A stretch of 56,306 nucleotides of DNA from CAYLPJ01 sp964385465. GTDB taxonomy: Bacteria; Planctomycetota; Phycisphaerae; SM23-33. Shown one piece after another: positions 25,222-34,639 of the stretch. Every line of letters begins with the position of its first letter. The stretch's first letter is position 1. The notes beneath the pieces are model-generated. The model made no database searches. It saw nothing but the letters and a program-made list of their open reading frames with translations, and had not been told where the DNA came from. The DNA is taken from NCBI GenBank assembly GCA_964385465.1, contig CAYLPJ010000043.1:1-56306 (forward strand), read 5' to 3'. A program made the position numbers and the translations under genes.

Positions 25222-25301
25222 GGGCTCGGCGTGTCGGCCCGGCGGTCGATGGCCTGTGACAGGCGCGCACGTCACCGGACGATCCTAGGAAGGAGCCGAG
25301 G

Positions 25302-25553
25302 ATGCTGGTGCTTTCCAGGCAACGCGACGAAACCATCATGATCGGCGACGACATCGAGATCACCGTCGTCGACATTCGCGGGGAGAAGGTCCGCCTGGGC
25401 ATCAACGCGCCCGCCCACGTTCCGGTCCACCGCAAGGAAGTCTACGACGCCATCCGCAGGGAGAAATCCGGCGGCGACGCCGAAGCCGGGGGCGGCAACG
25501 TCGAGTCCCTCGCCAACCGCAAGCCCGGACGCCGAGACCGTCGGCACGACTGA
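25302..25553 (+). CDS. csrA: carbon storage regulator CsrA
   Basis: Small dimeric RNA-binding protein that binds GGA motifs in mRNA leaders and controls translation. The 83-residue protein starts MLVLSRQRDETIMIGDDIEI and has the conserved VRLGINAPAHVPVHRKEVYDAI, including the Arg that contacts RNA (R of HRKEV). The C-terminal 25 residues after the core are charged and not conserved, giving a length above the usual 60-70. Ribosome site AAGGAG lies upstream. It stands alone; the common neighbours fliW and flagellar genes are absent. Its own leader contains several GGA triplets (TAGGAAGGAGCCGAGGATG), which would permit autoregulation. Confidence 0.95.
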   Translation: MLVLSRQRDETIMIGDDIEITVVDIRGEKVRLGINAPAHVPVHRKEVYDAIRREKSGGDAEAGGGNVESLANRKPGRRDRRHD

Positions 25554-25615
25554 CCGCTTGCCTTTCCGCTCCCCCTTCCCCGCTCCGCTTCCGCGGTCGC
25601 GGTGCGCGCCGGCGG

Positions 25616-26467
25616 TCAGGCGACGGCCGGCGTCGCCTTCGCCGGCGGCTCGACGGCGTCGGCCAGCGCCGGCAGGTTCAGCAGGTCCGCGAGGGCCCGA
25701 ACGCACTCGGGGTCGTACCCGGCCGGGGCGCAGCGCTGGAGCTCCCTCATGGCCGCCAAGGGGCTGAGGGCGGCCCGTTGGGGGCGGTCGTGGGTCATGG
25801 CGTCGTAGGCGTCGGCGACGGCGAGGATGCGGGCGCCGAGGGGGATGTCCCCCCCGGTGAGTCCGGCCGGGTAGCCCGTGCCGTTCATCCGCTCGTGATG
25901 GTAGCGGATGGCGGGCAGGACCTCGGCGAGCATTTCCAGCGGGCGGAGGACCTCGTAAGAGGCCTCGGCGTGCATCTGGAGGGAGCGGAACTCGCGGACG
26001 CCGAAGCGTTCGTAGTCCCCGAGGACCTCGTCGGAGACGGCCAGCAGGCCGATGTCGTGCACCTGCCCTGCGAGGGCGAGGCGTTGGCACGTATCGTCGT
26101 CTAGGCCCATCGTGGCGGCGATCTGCCCGGCGAGGCGGCCGACGTTCTCGCTGTGCCCGCGGCGGTAGCGGTCCTTGGCCTCGGTGTAGTCGATGACGCA
26201 GCGGAGGACCTCGACATAGTGCTCTTCGGCCCGTGCCGCGGCTTGGCGGGCCGATTGCGAGCGGGCGTCCAGATCGGTGACGGCCCGGCGGACCTGGTAG
26301 ACGAGGTACCCGGCCAGCACGGCCAGCAGGGCCCCCATGGCGATGCCCGCGGTCCGCCAGCCCAGCGAGGCCATGGCCACGGCCGCGACGGCCATGGCGA
26401 TCACCCCGATGGAGACCGGCCGGACCACCTCCCCGGCGTCGACGGTGAGACGAAACGGCTTGCGCAA
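25616..26467 (-). CDS. membrane HD-GYP domain phosphodiesterase
   Basis: Predicted cyclic-di-GMP phosphodiesterase of 283 residues. Two hydrophobic helices near 15-60 anchor it, a short coiled linker follows (AVTDLDARSQSARQAAARAEEH), and then the HD-GYP domain: RRGHSENVGRLA, HDIG at 137-140, HAEASYEVLRPL, HHE at 190-192 with GTGYP at 196-200, and ARILAVADAYDAMT. The usual Lys after HDIG is Leu141 here. The best start is a TTG at 26467, 9 bases after AGGAGG; no ATG or GTG in frame fits the site. No GGDEF protein is next to it. It converges with csrA (62 bases between stops). Confidence 0.85.
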   Translation of the reverse strand: MRKPFRLTVDAGEVVRPVSIGVIAMAVAAVAMASLGWRTAGIAMGALLAVLAGYLVYQVRRAVTDLDARSQSARQAAARAEEHYVEVLRCVIDYTEAKDRYRRGHSENVGRLAGQIAATMGLDDDTCQRLALAGQVHDIGLLAVSDEVLGDYERFGVREFRSLQMHAEASYEVLRPLEMLAEVLPAIRYHHERMNGTGYPAGLTGGDIPLGARILAVADAYDAMTHDRPQRAALSPLAAMRELQRCAPAGYDPECVRALADLLNLPALADAVEPPAKATPAVA

Positions 26468-26701
26468 AACGACTGACCTCCTCGGATTGCAGCGACCTGA
26501 CTCCCGAAGAAACCCTACGATACGAACGTGCAAAGTGGGACGGGAAATCTCGTGAGACGGAAAGACCGTCAGGAGCCGGAGGCGGCCGCCAACGGTGCGG
26601 CTCGTTCTTTCCGGCGTACGCTCCCACGGCAATCCGGTCCTCCGGTAATCCGGCCTCCCTCGCGATTGAGTTTGCCCCGGCGATTTGGCGATATAGAAGA
26701 C

Positions 26702-27028
26702 GTGGACACGCGAGCCGACATTCGCAAACCCGTCCTGATCGGCTGCCCGCAGTACCAGCGGCCGGTGAGGGGCAGCTACGCCTGCGGCGCCGACGGCGAG
26801 TACCTGCTGGGGCCGGGCGGGGAGTTCCTTGTCGAGCACGTTCGCTGCGGGCACAACGGCGGACGGTGCATGCAGACGCTCTGCGTCCTCCACCGCTACA
26901 ACCGCGGCGGGCCGGGAGCATGGTACCCCGGCACGATCCGCGCGACCCGTCAGGGCCGGCGCCGCTCGCACCCCGCCGGCGGTCCCGCACCCGGCGCCTC
27001 GGCAGACGGCGACGGCTGGCTGGCATGA
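26702..27028 (+). CDS. small Cys-containing protein of unknown function
   Basis: Not recognised as a named family. From the GTG at 26702 it encodes 108 residues. The body looks conserved rather than random: IGCPQYQRPVRGSYACG, EHVRCGHNGGRCMQTLCVLHRYNRGGPGAWYP, with five Cys residues that could bind metal or form a redox pair. The C-terminal 30 residues are Arg/Gly/Pro-rich. The open frame extends to 26528, but the upstream part is Arg-rich and overlaps the leader of the divergent HD-GYP gene. The ribosome site is weak (TAGAAG). It converges with the GH3 gene (37 bases between stops). Confidence 0.45.
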   Translation: MDTRADIRKPVLIGCPQYQRPVRGSYACGADGEYLLGPGGEFLVEHVRCGHNGGRCMQTLCVLHRYNRGGPGAWYPGTIRATRQGRRRSHPAGGPAPGASADGDGWLA

Positions 27029-27065
27029 CCCTCCCCCTCGTCGGGCGGCTCGGCCCGAGCGGGGG

Positions 27066-29180
27066 CTACGCCACGGTCAGATCCACGGTGACGGCCCCGG
27101 CCGTCGGATCGTCCGGCTGCCCGCCACCGAGGGACAGCTCGAACGTGCCCGGCTCGACGAACGGTCGGCCGGCGTCGTCATAGCAGGCGAGCTGGCGGGG
27201 CCGGAGCGTGAACGCGACGGTCCGCGTCTCACCCGCTGCCAGGTGCACGCGTCGGAAGCCCTCCATGTGCAGGCGGGGCACGGGCACGCGGGCGTCGACG
27301 TCGCGGGCGTAGAGCTGAACCACTTCATCGCCGGCCCGCCTCCCGGTGTTGGTCACCTCCACGCTGACGGTGACCGGCTCATCGGGGGCGATCTCGGCGC
27401 GGCTCAACCGGGGATCGGCGTAGGCGAACGTCGTGTAGCTCAGACCGTAGCCGAAGCGGTACAGCGGCGCCTCGTCCATGAACCGGTACGTCCGCCCGGC
27501 CATGGCGTAGTCCTCGAACGGCGGGAGCTGCTCGACGCCGGTGGGCACGGTCACCGGCAGCCGCCCGGCGGGGTTGGCCCGCCCGAACAGCACGTCCGCG
27601 ACGGCCTGGCCGCCTTGCTCGCCCGGGTACCACACCTGGAGGATGGCGGGGAGGTTCTCGGCCGCCCAGGGCACGGCGATCGCGCTGCCGCCGGTGAGCA
27701 CGAGTACGATCGGCACGCCGGTAGCGTGCAGCCGCTTGAGCAGATCCACCTGGACGGGCGGCAGGCCGATGTGCATGCGGTCCCCGCCGGCGTCGGAGCC
27801 CTCGGCGGCGCCCTCCTCGCCTTCCAGCCGCGCCGTCAGGCCACAGAAGGCGACGATCACGTCGGTCTCGCCGGCGTCCCGGGGCAACTCCGACAGCTCC
27901 GGCTCCCCGCCGGTCACCGGGCAGCCGCGGTAGTACTGCACCTGCGAGCCGACCGACGCGGCCGCCATGATCCCCTCCAGCGGGGTGACCAGCCGGTCGG
28001 AGTAGCCGAAGTAATTGCTCAGCAGCACGTCCTCGCCGACGGCGGTGGGACCGACGACGAGGATGTGCTTCGTCCGAGGGTCCAGCGGCAGCAGGCCGGC
28101 GTCGTTCTTGAGCAGGACGATCGACTCACGGGCGGCTTCGAGGGCCAGGCGGCGGTGCTCCCGGCAGCCGACGACCTCCGGCGGGATGCTCGTCCAGGGC
28201 ACGGTCTCGGGCGGGTCGAACATCCCCAGGCGGATGCGAGCCTCGAACAGCCGCGCCACGGCCGCGTCCAGGTCCGCCTCCTCCAGCAGCCCTTCCTCGA
28301 CGGCCATGCACAGCGAGGTGAAGGTGCAGCCGCAGTTGAGGTCGCAGCCGTTGCTGACGGCCAGCGCGGCGGACTCGGCGGGGCTGGCGGTGACCTGGTG
28401 GTTGAGATGGAAGTCGCTGACGGCCCCGCAATCGGAGACGACATAGCCCGGGAAGTCCCACTCGCCGCGGAGGATGTCGGCCAGGAGGGTTCGGCTGCCG
28501 CAGCAGACCTCGCCATTGGTGCGGTTGTAGGCCCCCATGACGGACCACGCGCCGGCCTCGCGAACGCAGGCCTCGAAGGCGGGCAGGTAGGTCTCGCGCA
28601 GGTCGCGCGGGCTGACGCGGGCATCGAAGGTGTGGCGGTCGGCCTCGGGGCCGCTGTGGACGGCGTAGTGCTTCGGCGTGGCGACGAGCTTCAGCCGTTG
28701 CGGGTCGGTCCCCTGGAGCCCGCGGACAAAGGCCACGCCCATCCGGGCGGTCAGGTACGGGCACTCGCCGTAGGTCTCCTGCCCCCGGCCCCACCGCGGG
28801 TCGCGGAAGATGTTGACGTTCGGCGACCAGTACGTCAGGCCGAAGTACTGCCCGCGGTTGCCCTGCCGTGCGGCCTGGTGGTGCTTGGCGCGGGCCTCGT
28901 CGCTGATGGCCTCGGCGATGCGCCCGAGCAGCTCGTCGTCGAACGTGGCCGCCAGGCCGATGGCTTGGGGGAAGACGGTGGCCCGCCCGGCGCGGGCGAC
29001 GCCGTGAAGGCACTCGTTCCACCAGTTGTGCGCGTCGATGCCGAGGCGCTCGATGGCCGGGGCCTCGTGGACCATCTGGGAGACTTTCTCTTCGAGGGTC
29101 AGTCGGCTGACGAGGTCGGCGGCCCGTTCGGCGGGCGCCGCGTCGGTGTCGAGGTACAGCGGCCTGGGCTGATCGTGCAT
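27066..29180 (-). CDS. glycoside hydrolase family 3 protein (beta-xylosidase / beta-glucosidase type)
   Basis: Retaining exo-hydrolase of 704 residues with three parts. The TIM barrel (about 1-290) carries NEClHGVAR-like YNEC segment (WNECLHGVARAG), ATPKHYAVHSGPE and the nucleophile Asp250 in VVSDCGAV. The alpha/beta sandwich (about 320-550) has ARESIVLLKNDAGLLPL and GGSAIAVPWAAENLPAILQVWYPGEQGG. A C-terminal fibronectin-III-like domain has FGYGLSYTTFAYADPRLS. The pattern is closest to bacterial 1,4-beta-xylosidases of the BxlB type. No signal peptide is seen at the ATG (29180, GGGAG site), so it may act on imported oligosaccharides. It is divergent from ilvC. Confidence 0.92.
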   Translation of the reverse strand: MHDQPRPLYLDTDAAPAERAADLVSRLTLEEKVSQMVHEAPAIERLGIDAHNWWNECLHGVARAGRATVFPQAIGLAATFDDELLGRIAEAISDEARAKHHQAARQGNRGQYFGLTYWSPNVNIFRDPRWGRGQETYGECPYLTARMGVAFVRGLQGTDPQRLKLVATPKHYAVHSGPEADRHTFDARVSPRDLRETYLPAFEACVREAGAWSVMGAYNRTNGEVCCGSRTLLADILRGEWDFPGYVVSDCGAVSDFHLNHQVTASPAESAALAVSNGCDLNCGCTFTSLCMAVEEGLLEEADLDAAVARLFEARIRLGMFDPPETVPWTSIPPEVVGCREHRRLALEAARESIVLLKNDAGLLPLDPRTKHILVVGPTAVGEDVLLSNYFGYSDRLVTPLEGIMAAASVGSQVQYYRGCPVTGGEPELSELPRDAGETDVIVAFCGLTARLEGEEGAAEGSDAGGDRMHIGLPPVQVDLLKRLHATGVPIVLVLTGGSAIAVPWAAENLPAILQVWYPGEQGGQAVADVLFGRANPAGRLPVTVPTGVEQLPPFEDYAMAGRTYRFMDEAPLYRFGYGLSYTTFAYADPRLSRAEIAPDEPVTVSVEVTNTGRRAGDEVVQLYARDVDARVPVPRLHMEGFRRVHLAAGETRTVAFTLRPRQLACYDDAGRPFVEPGTFELSLGGGQPDDPTAGAVTVDLTVA

Positions 29181-29252
29181 GGTCGGCTCCCGGGTGTTGA
29201 GGTTCCTTCGCTCATCTATAGCCTCGGCGCGGGCAAATCGGAAGGGCGATGC

Positions 29253-29281
29253 TTGACGGGCGCGGCGGCAGGCAGTAGAAG
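29253..29281 (+). promoter_or_regulatory. candidate promoter of ilvC
   Basis: TTGACG (29253-29258) and TAGAAG (29276-29281) are 17 bases apart, about 40 bases before the ilvC ATG. Confidence 0.45.
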
Positions 29282-29320
29282 GGCAGGTTCCCAATCCGGA
29301 CTGAACAACAGGAGCAGGAC

Positions 29321-30340
<1,020 letters not shown>

Positions 30341-30393
30341 CCGGTCCCAGGGTTCCGCGGGAGGCGCCGGCGACGCCACCCAGCCCGTGTAAC

Positions 30394-30422
30394 TTGTCCG
30401 CGTGCGCGGCCGGGCCTAGGAT
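30394..30422 (+). promoter_or_regulatory. candidate promoter of the REC-PP2C-STAS regulator
   Basis: TTGTCC (30394-30399) and TAGGAT (30417-30422) are 17 bases apart, about 76 bases before the GTG start. Confidence 0.5.
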
Positions 30423-30498
30423 GATAGGCGAGACGCGACGGTGAGGACTGCGCGGCCGCCGCACCCCGGCGGCGCCCGCGCGCACGAAAGGGACACGC

Positions 30499-32313
30499 GT
30501 GAGCTCCCCGCAGTCGGACCAGGAACCCTCGGAGTCCACTCGCCGACCGGTCGTTCTGGTCGTCGATGACGACCGCGACGTGCGGCGCCTGCTCATGGAG
30601 GTGCTCCGCCGGCGGGACGACCTGGACGTCCGCGAGGCCGGCAGCGGCGAGCAGGCGCAGGCGGCGTTGGAAGGCGGCGAGGTCGACGTCGCCATCGTCG
30701 ATCTCGTCATGCCCGACATGGGCGGGCTCCAGCTCGTCGAGTGGGCGCGCGACCGGGAGTTGGACGTCACCTGGATCATCCTCTCCGGGCGGGCCAAGCT
30801 CGACGACGCCATCGAGGCCATGCAGTTGGGGGCGTTCGACTTCATCACCAAGCCGCTGGACTCGCCGGAGTCCCTGCTGGTCACCGTACGCAACGCCCTG
30901 GCCCAGCGGGAGCTGACGGCCGAACGCCAACGCCTCCACGAGGACCTCCAGCAGCGTAACGCCCAGCTCAGCGAGCAGGTTGCCCAGTTGGAGGAGGCCT
31001 GCCGGCTGCTCTGCCGCCAGCAGGAGACGATCGACCAGGACCTCCACCGCGCCGAGCTGATCCAACGGGCGCTGCTGCCATACGTTCCCCCGCCGATGGA
31101 GAGCTTCGGCGTGGATGTGATCTACCGCCCCAGCCGCGACGTCGGCGGGGACCTGTACGACGTCGTCCGCGTCGACGACCGCCACGTGGTGGCCTACGTT
31201 GCCGACGCGGCCGGCCACGGGGTCAGCGCGGCCATGCTGGCAGTGCTGTTCAAGCACCGGATCGGGATGACGGACGGGCGGACGCGGCTGCCGATCTCGC
31301 CGGCGTCGGTGCTGGCCCGGGTGAACTCGCACCTCCGCTGGGAATGCCGCGCCCCGGGGCTGTTCGTCACCGCCGCGTACGTGCTGCTGGACCTGACGAC
31401 GGGCACGGCGACGGTCGCCTCGGCCGGGCACACCCCGCTGGTGGTGCTCCGGGCGGACGGCTCGTCGGAGATGATCTACCACACCGGCCCGGCGCTGGGG
31501 CTGTCTCCGGAGGCGGGCTTCGCCGAGAAGTCCGTCACCCTGGACGAGGGAGACCGCATGGTGCTCTACACCGACGGGCTGTACGACGCCGTCGGCACCG
31601 ACGAGCCCGCGCCCGGGGGACGCGTCGCAGACGCCCTGGCCGAGCTGACCGGCGACGGCTGGGAACGCCTCCACCAGATGCTCAACCTCGCCGACGGACA
31701 GCGCGAGCGATCCGATCAGCAGGACGACATCACCGCGATGATCCTCTCGGCCGGGCAGTCCACGTCGTCGATCGACAACGGCCAGCCCATGCGGGCCAAC
31801 GGCAGCGGGCCGTCACTGCCCTCCGGCACGGAGCTGCTGGCCGGACGCGACGAGGACCGCGCCGCCGTCAGCGTGGCCGGCCAGGGCTCGTGGCTTCACT
31901 GCACGCCCTTCCACAACGCCTGCCTGGATCTGCTCCGCTCGGGGTACTCGCTGACGGTGGACCTCTCGCTCTGCCAGCACCTCGACAGCACGTTCCTGGG
32001 CACGCTCCAGGAGGTGGTCGCCGAAGCCGAGGCCGAAGACGTCCCCCTGAGGATCCAGGGCGTCCTGCCGGCCGTGCGGGAGCTGTTCGAGGAATTGGGG
32101 ATGAAGGACGTGCTGCGGCGGATCGACAGCCAGATGGCGCCGCTGCCGACGCGGATGTGCCCGCTGACCGGCACGGTGGACGACGACGAGGCCCGGCGCC
32201 GGATGCTCCGCGCCCACGAGGCCCTGGCGTCCCTCGGCGAGCACAACCGCGAGGAGTTCGCCCATCTCATCGAGCACCTGCGGGAGGAGATCCAGCGTTT
32301 GGAGAAGACGTAG
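30499..32313 (+). CDS. response regulator with PP2C-type phosphatase and STAS domains (RsbU-like)
   Basis: Cytosolic signalling protein of 604 residues with three domains. A receiver domain (about 18-135) has the acidic pocket VVDDDRD, phospho-acceptor Asp68 in IVDLVMPD, and the Lys of FITKPLD. A coiled-coil linker (about 145-195) follows. The SpoIIE/RsbU phosphatase domain (about 205-415) has GGDLYDVV, YVADAAGHGVSAAM, LVLYTDGLYDA and DDITAMIL. A C-terminal STAS domain (about 440-540) has LDSTFLG. RsbU-type phosphatases dephosphorylate a STAS antagonist; such a protein and its kinase are encoded 3.2-3.9 kb away in the convergent operon. No partner histidine kinase lies beside it. The start is a GTG after GAAAGGGA. 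Its stop is 3 bases from that of mlaD. Confidence 0.92.
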   Translation: MSSPQSDQEPSESTRRPVVLVVDDDRDVRRLLMEVLRRRDDLDVREAGSGEQAQAALEGGEVDVAIVDLVMPDMGGLQLVEWARDRELDVTWIILSGRAKLDDAIEAMQLGAFDFITKPLDSPESLLVTVRNALAQRELTAERQRLHEDLQQRNAQLSEQVAQLEEACRLLCRQQETIDQDLHRAELIQRALLPYVPPPMESFGVDVIYRPSRDVGGDLYDVVRVDDRHVVAYVADAAGHGVSAAMLAVLFKHRIGMTDGRTRLPISPASVLARVNSHLRWECRAPGLFVTAAYVLLDLTTGTATVASAGHTPLVVLRADGSSEMIYHTGPALGLSPEAGFAEKSVTLDEGDRMVLYTDGLYDAVGTDEPAPGGRVADALAELTGDGWERLHQMLNLADGQRERSDQQDDITAMILSAGQSTSSIDNGQPMRANGSGPSLPSGTELLAGRDEDRAAVSVAGQGSWLHCTPFHNACLDLLRSGYSLTVDLSLCQHLDSTFLGTLQEVVAEAEAEDVPLRIQGVLPAVRELFEELGMKDVLRRIDSQMAPLPTRMCPLTGTVDDDEARRRMLRAHEALASLGEHNREEFAHLIEHLREEIQRLEKT

Positions 32314-32316
32314 GGG

Positions 32317-33672
32317 TTACTTCTGGAGTTCCTCCCAGAGAGCCTGCTCGGCCTTGGTAAACTTCTCGAAGGTCTCGGTCAGGTTCTTGCGGATTCGCTC
32401 GGTGGTCTTGTCGTACTGCGGGTCCTCGGACTCGAGCTTCTGGAGCGCGCGCAGCTTCGCGATCGCCTGATCGAGCTGGGCCGCCCCGTCCGAGAACGCC
32501 CGCACCGCGTCGTAGAGGTTCTGGCTCCGCAGCTCCTTCTTGTCCGGACGATGCAGCAGGCGCCACGGGTTGCGTCGGATCTCCTGGCTGGCGGCCTTGA
32601 GGTTCACCGACACCAGCGCCAAGTTGTCCAGCGTCTCGTCGATGTTGTCCCGGTTCAGCGTGACGATCTGCTTGGCCTCCTCGCTGACCACCGAGAAGTC
32701 GCCGACGATCTTCAGCACCTTCGTGTTCGCCTCGCGAAGCCCGGCCAGGATCTCGCCGATGTCCTTGTCCGTGTAGGCCTTGATCTTCTCCGCCGTGGCG
32801 GTGATCGCCGTGACCGTCCGGTCGATCTTCGGGCGCGCGTCGGTGACAATGCCGTCAATCTCTCCCAACGTGCCGTGCACCTTCGCCATCAGGTACCCCT
32901 CGGCGTTGGGATCGCTGCCCCGCTCGATATTCGTCGCGGCCCGGCCGAGCTTGCCGGCCAGACTCGCCTCGGCGTTGGCGTCGAACTCCCCGGCCAGGCG
33001 GGTGGTGGCCAGGCGGATGTCTCCGGCGCCGGCCAGCAGCGTGCCCACGAGGCTGTTGGGGTCGCCGGCGGCGGTCTGGTCCTCGATATTGCCCGTGATC
33101 CGCCCCAGCGACTTCGCCGCCAGGTCGATCTCCCCCACCACGCCGTGGACCTTGCCCAGCAGCGAGGCCGCGTCGTTCGGCTCGAGCTGCTCGACCAGCT
33201 TCGCCGAGGCCAGCTCCAGGTTGGCCGCGACCTTGTCGATCCGCTGCATCGCCTGGTCCAGCCCGCCGGAGAGGCGGATCGGGTTCTCCGCGTCGGCCGG
33301 CCGTTCGCTGTCGCCGGCGTCCATGACGACGATCTTTGCCTGCCCGACCGGCGGGGCGACGACCAGCGCGTTGGCGTCGCTGCCGAGGAGGATGTCCGTC
33401 CGCTCCAGTCGCACGCGGTAGAGGCAGCGGCGGTTCCCGGGGTCGGGCTGGACCTCGACGACGCGGCCGATCCGGCCGTCGCCGAGCGTGACCACCGCGC
33501 CCTCGATGACGCCGACCGAGCCCTCGGACATGGGCACGTAGAAGGTGGCCAGTTGCCCGCGGGCCTTCAGCATGTCCGCGGCGCCAAGCCAGAGCACCAC
33601 GCCGAGGACCACGACGATCCCGGCCAGGACGAACAGCCCGGCGGTCAACTCATTGCGCGTCTTGTTGGGCAT
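32317..33672 (-). CDS. mlaD: MlaD-type MCE-domain protein
   Basis: Substrate-binding component of a phospholipid-trafficking ABC system, anchored in the inner membrane and facing the periplasm. It has 451 residues, far longer than E. coli MlaD (183). TM helix near 9-29 (LTAGLFVLAGIVVVLGVVLWLG), MCE domain about 38-120, then some 300 residues of amphipathic helix with related repeats (LLGKVHGVVGEID and LMAKVHGTLGEID). Long helical tails of this sort form tunnels in PqiB/YebT-like and Mce proteins, so a transenvelope needle or tube is possible (inference). It is the last gene of a six-gene operon, 46 bases after mlaF. An ATG at 33672 gives a natural N-terminus. Confidence 0.9.
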   Translation of the reverse strand: MPNKTRNELTAGLFVLAGIVVVLGVVLWLGAADMLKARGQLATFYVPMSEGSVGVIEGAVVTLGDGRIGRVVEVQPDPGNRRCLYRVRLERTDILLGSDANALVVAPPVGQAKIVVMDAGDSERPADAENPIRLSGGLDQAMQRIDKVAANLELASAKLVEQLEPNDAASLLGKVHGVVGEIDLAAKSLGRITGNIEDQTAAGDPNSLVGTLLAGAGDIRLATTRLAGEFDANAEASLAGKLGRAATNIERGSDPNAEGYLMAKVHGTLGEIDGIVTDARPKIDRTVTAITATAEKIKAYTDKDIGEILAGLREANTKVLKIVGDFSVVSEEAKQIVTLNRDNIDETLDNLALVSVNLKAASQEIRRNPWRLLHRPDKKELRSQNLYDAVRAFSDGAAQLDQAIAKLRALQKLESEDPQYDKTTERIRKNLTETFEKFTKAEQALWEELQK

Positions 33673-33717
33673 CGAGATTCTCCAGGTCGCGTCTCGTCCG
33701 CGGGCGACCGCCGCGGG

Positions 33718-34632
33718 TCACAGGTCCGCCGCCCGGTGCTCGCCGCCCCCGGCGGCCGCGCCGAGGATGTCCTCCTCGTAGCCGCTGCTCAGCCGCCTGC
33801 GGGTGATGGGCCCGTCGGAATCGCCGCGGAGGAACTGGCGGATCAGGTCGGTCTGCTCGTCGCCGGTCGCACCCCCGTCGCGGATGGCCTCGAATTCGCT
33901 CCGCGGCCCGACCTTCAGCATCCGCCCGGCGTCGAGGACGGCCATGCGGTCGGCGATGCGGAAGGCCGAGTCCATCTCGTGCGTGACCACCACGCTGGTG
34001 ACGCCGAGCTTGCGGGAGAGGTCCATCATGAGCTGATCGATCTCGGCGCTGGTGACGGGGTCCAGCCCGGCCGACGGCTCGTCGTAGAAGAGGATTTCCG
34101 GGTCGAGGGCGATGGCGCGGGCGAGGCCTGCCCGCTTCTTCATGCCCCCGGAGATCTCGGCGGGCATGAGGTCGCGCGCCTCGCGCAGGCCGACCAGCTC
34201 GAGCTTGATTCGCACGATGATGTCGATGGTATCGGCGTCGAGGGCGGTATGCTCGATCAGCGGCAAGGCGACGTTTTCGCCCACGGTCATCGAGTTGAAC
34301 AGCGCCCCGGACTGAAAGAGGATGCCGAACCGCTTGCGCATGCGGTCCAGCCCGGCGTCGTCGATCCGCGAGAGGTCCTCGCCGAACAGCTCCACGTGCC
34401 CCTCGTCCGGCCACATCGAGCCGACCATGTGGCGCAGCAGCGTGCTCTTCCCGCAGCCGCTTCCGCCCATGACGACCATGGTCTCGCCGGCGCGGACGTC
34501 GAGGTTCACGCCGTCGAGGACGGCCCGCTCGTCGAACCGCTTGACCAGCGAGACGACGCGGATGACCGCCCCGGCATGCTCGTCGGCTGCGCCGGCGACT
34601 TCGGTCGGGTTGTCTGCGTGGGGCGGGTCCAT
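33718..34632 (-). CDS. mlaF: MlaF-type ABC transporter ATP-binding protein
   Basis: ATPase of the lipid-trafficking system, 304 residues. Walker A is GGSGCGKST at 56-64, the signature is EISGGMKKRAG near residue 155, Walker B with the following D-loop is ILFYDEPSAGLDPVTS, and the switch His is in VVVTHEMDSAF. The long N-terminal 25 residues are acidic and extra to the family. The C-terminal 45 residues after the core are also extra, and in MlaF such a tail docks on the partner subunit. It follows mlaE by 7 bases and precedes mlaD. The combination MlaE-MlaF-MlaD without MlaA or MlaC is common outside proteobacteria. Confidence 0.93.
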   Translation of the reverse strand: MDPPHADNPTEVAGAADEHAGAVIRVVSLVKRFDERAVLDGVNLDVRAGETMVVMGGSGCGKSTLLRHMVGSMWPDEGHVELFGEDLSRIDDAGLDRMRKRFGILFQSGALFNSMTVGENVALPLIEHTALDADTIDIIVRIKLELVGLREARDLMPAEISGGMKKRAGLARAIALDPEILFYDEPSAGLDPVTSAEIDQLMMDLSRKLGVTSVVVTHEMDSAFRIADRMAVLDAGRMLKVGPRSEFEAIRDGGATGDEQTDLIRQFLRGDSDGPITRRRLSSGYEEDILGAAAGGGEHRAADL

Positions 34633-34639
34633 GGTCGGC

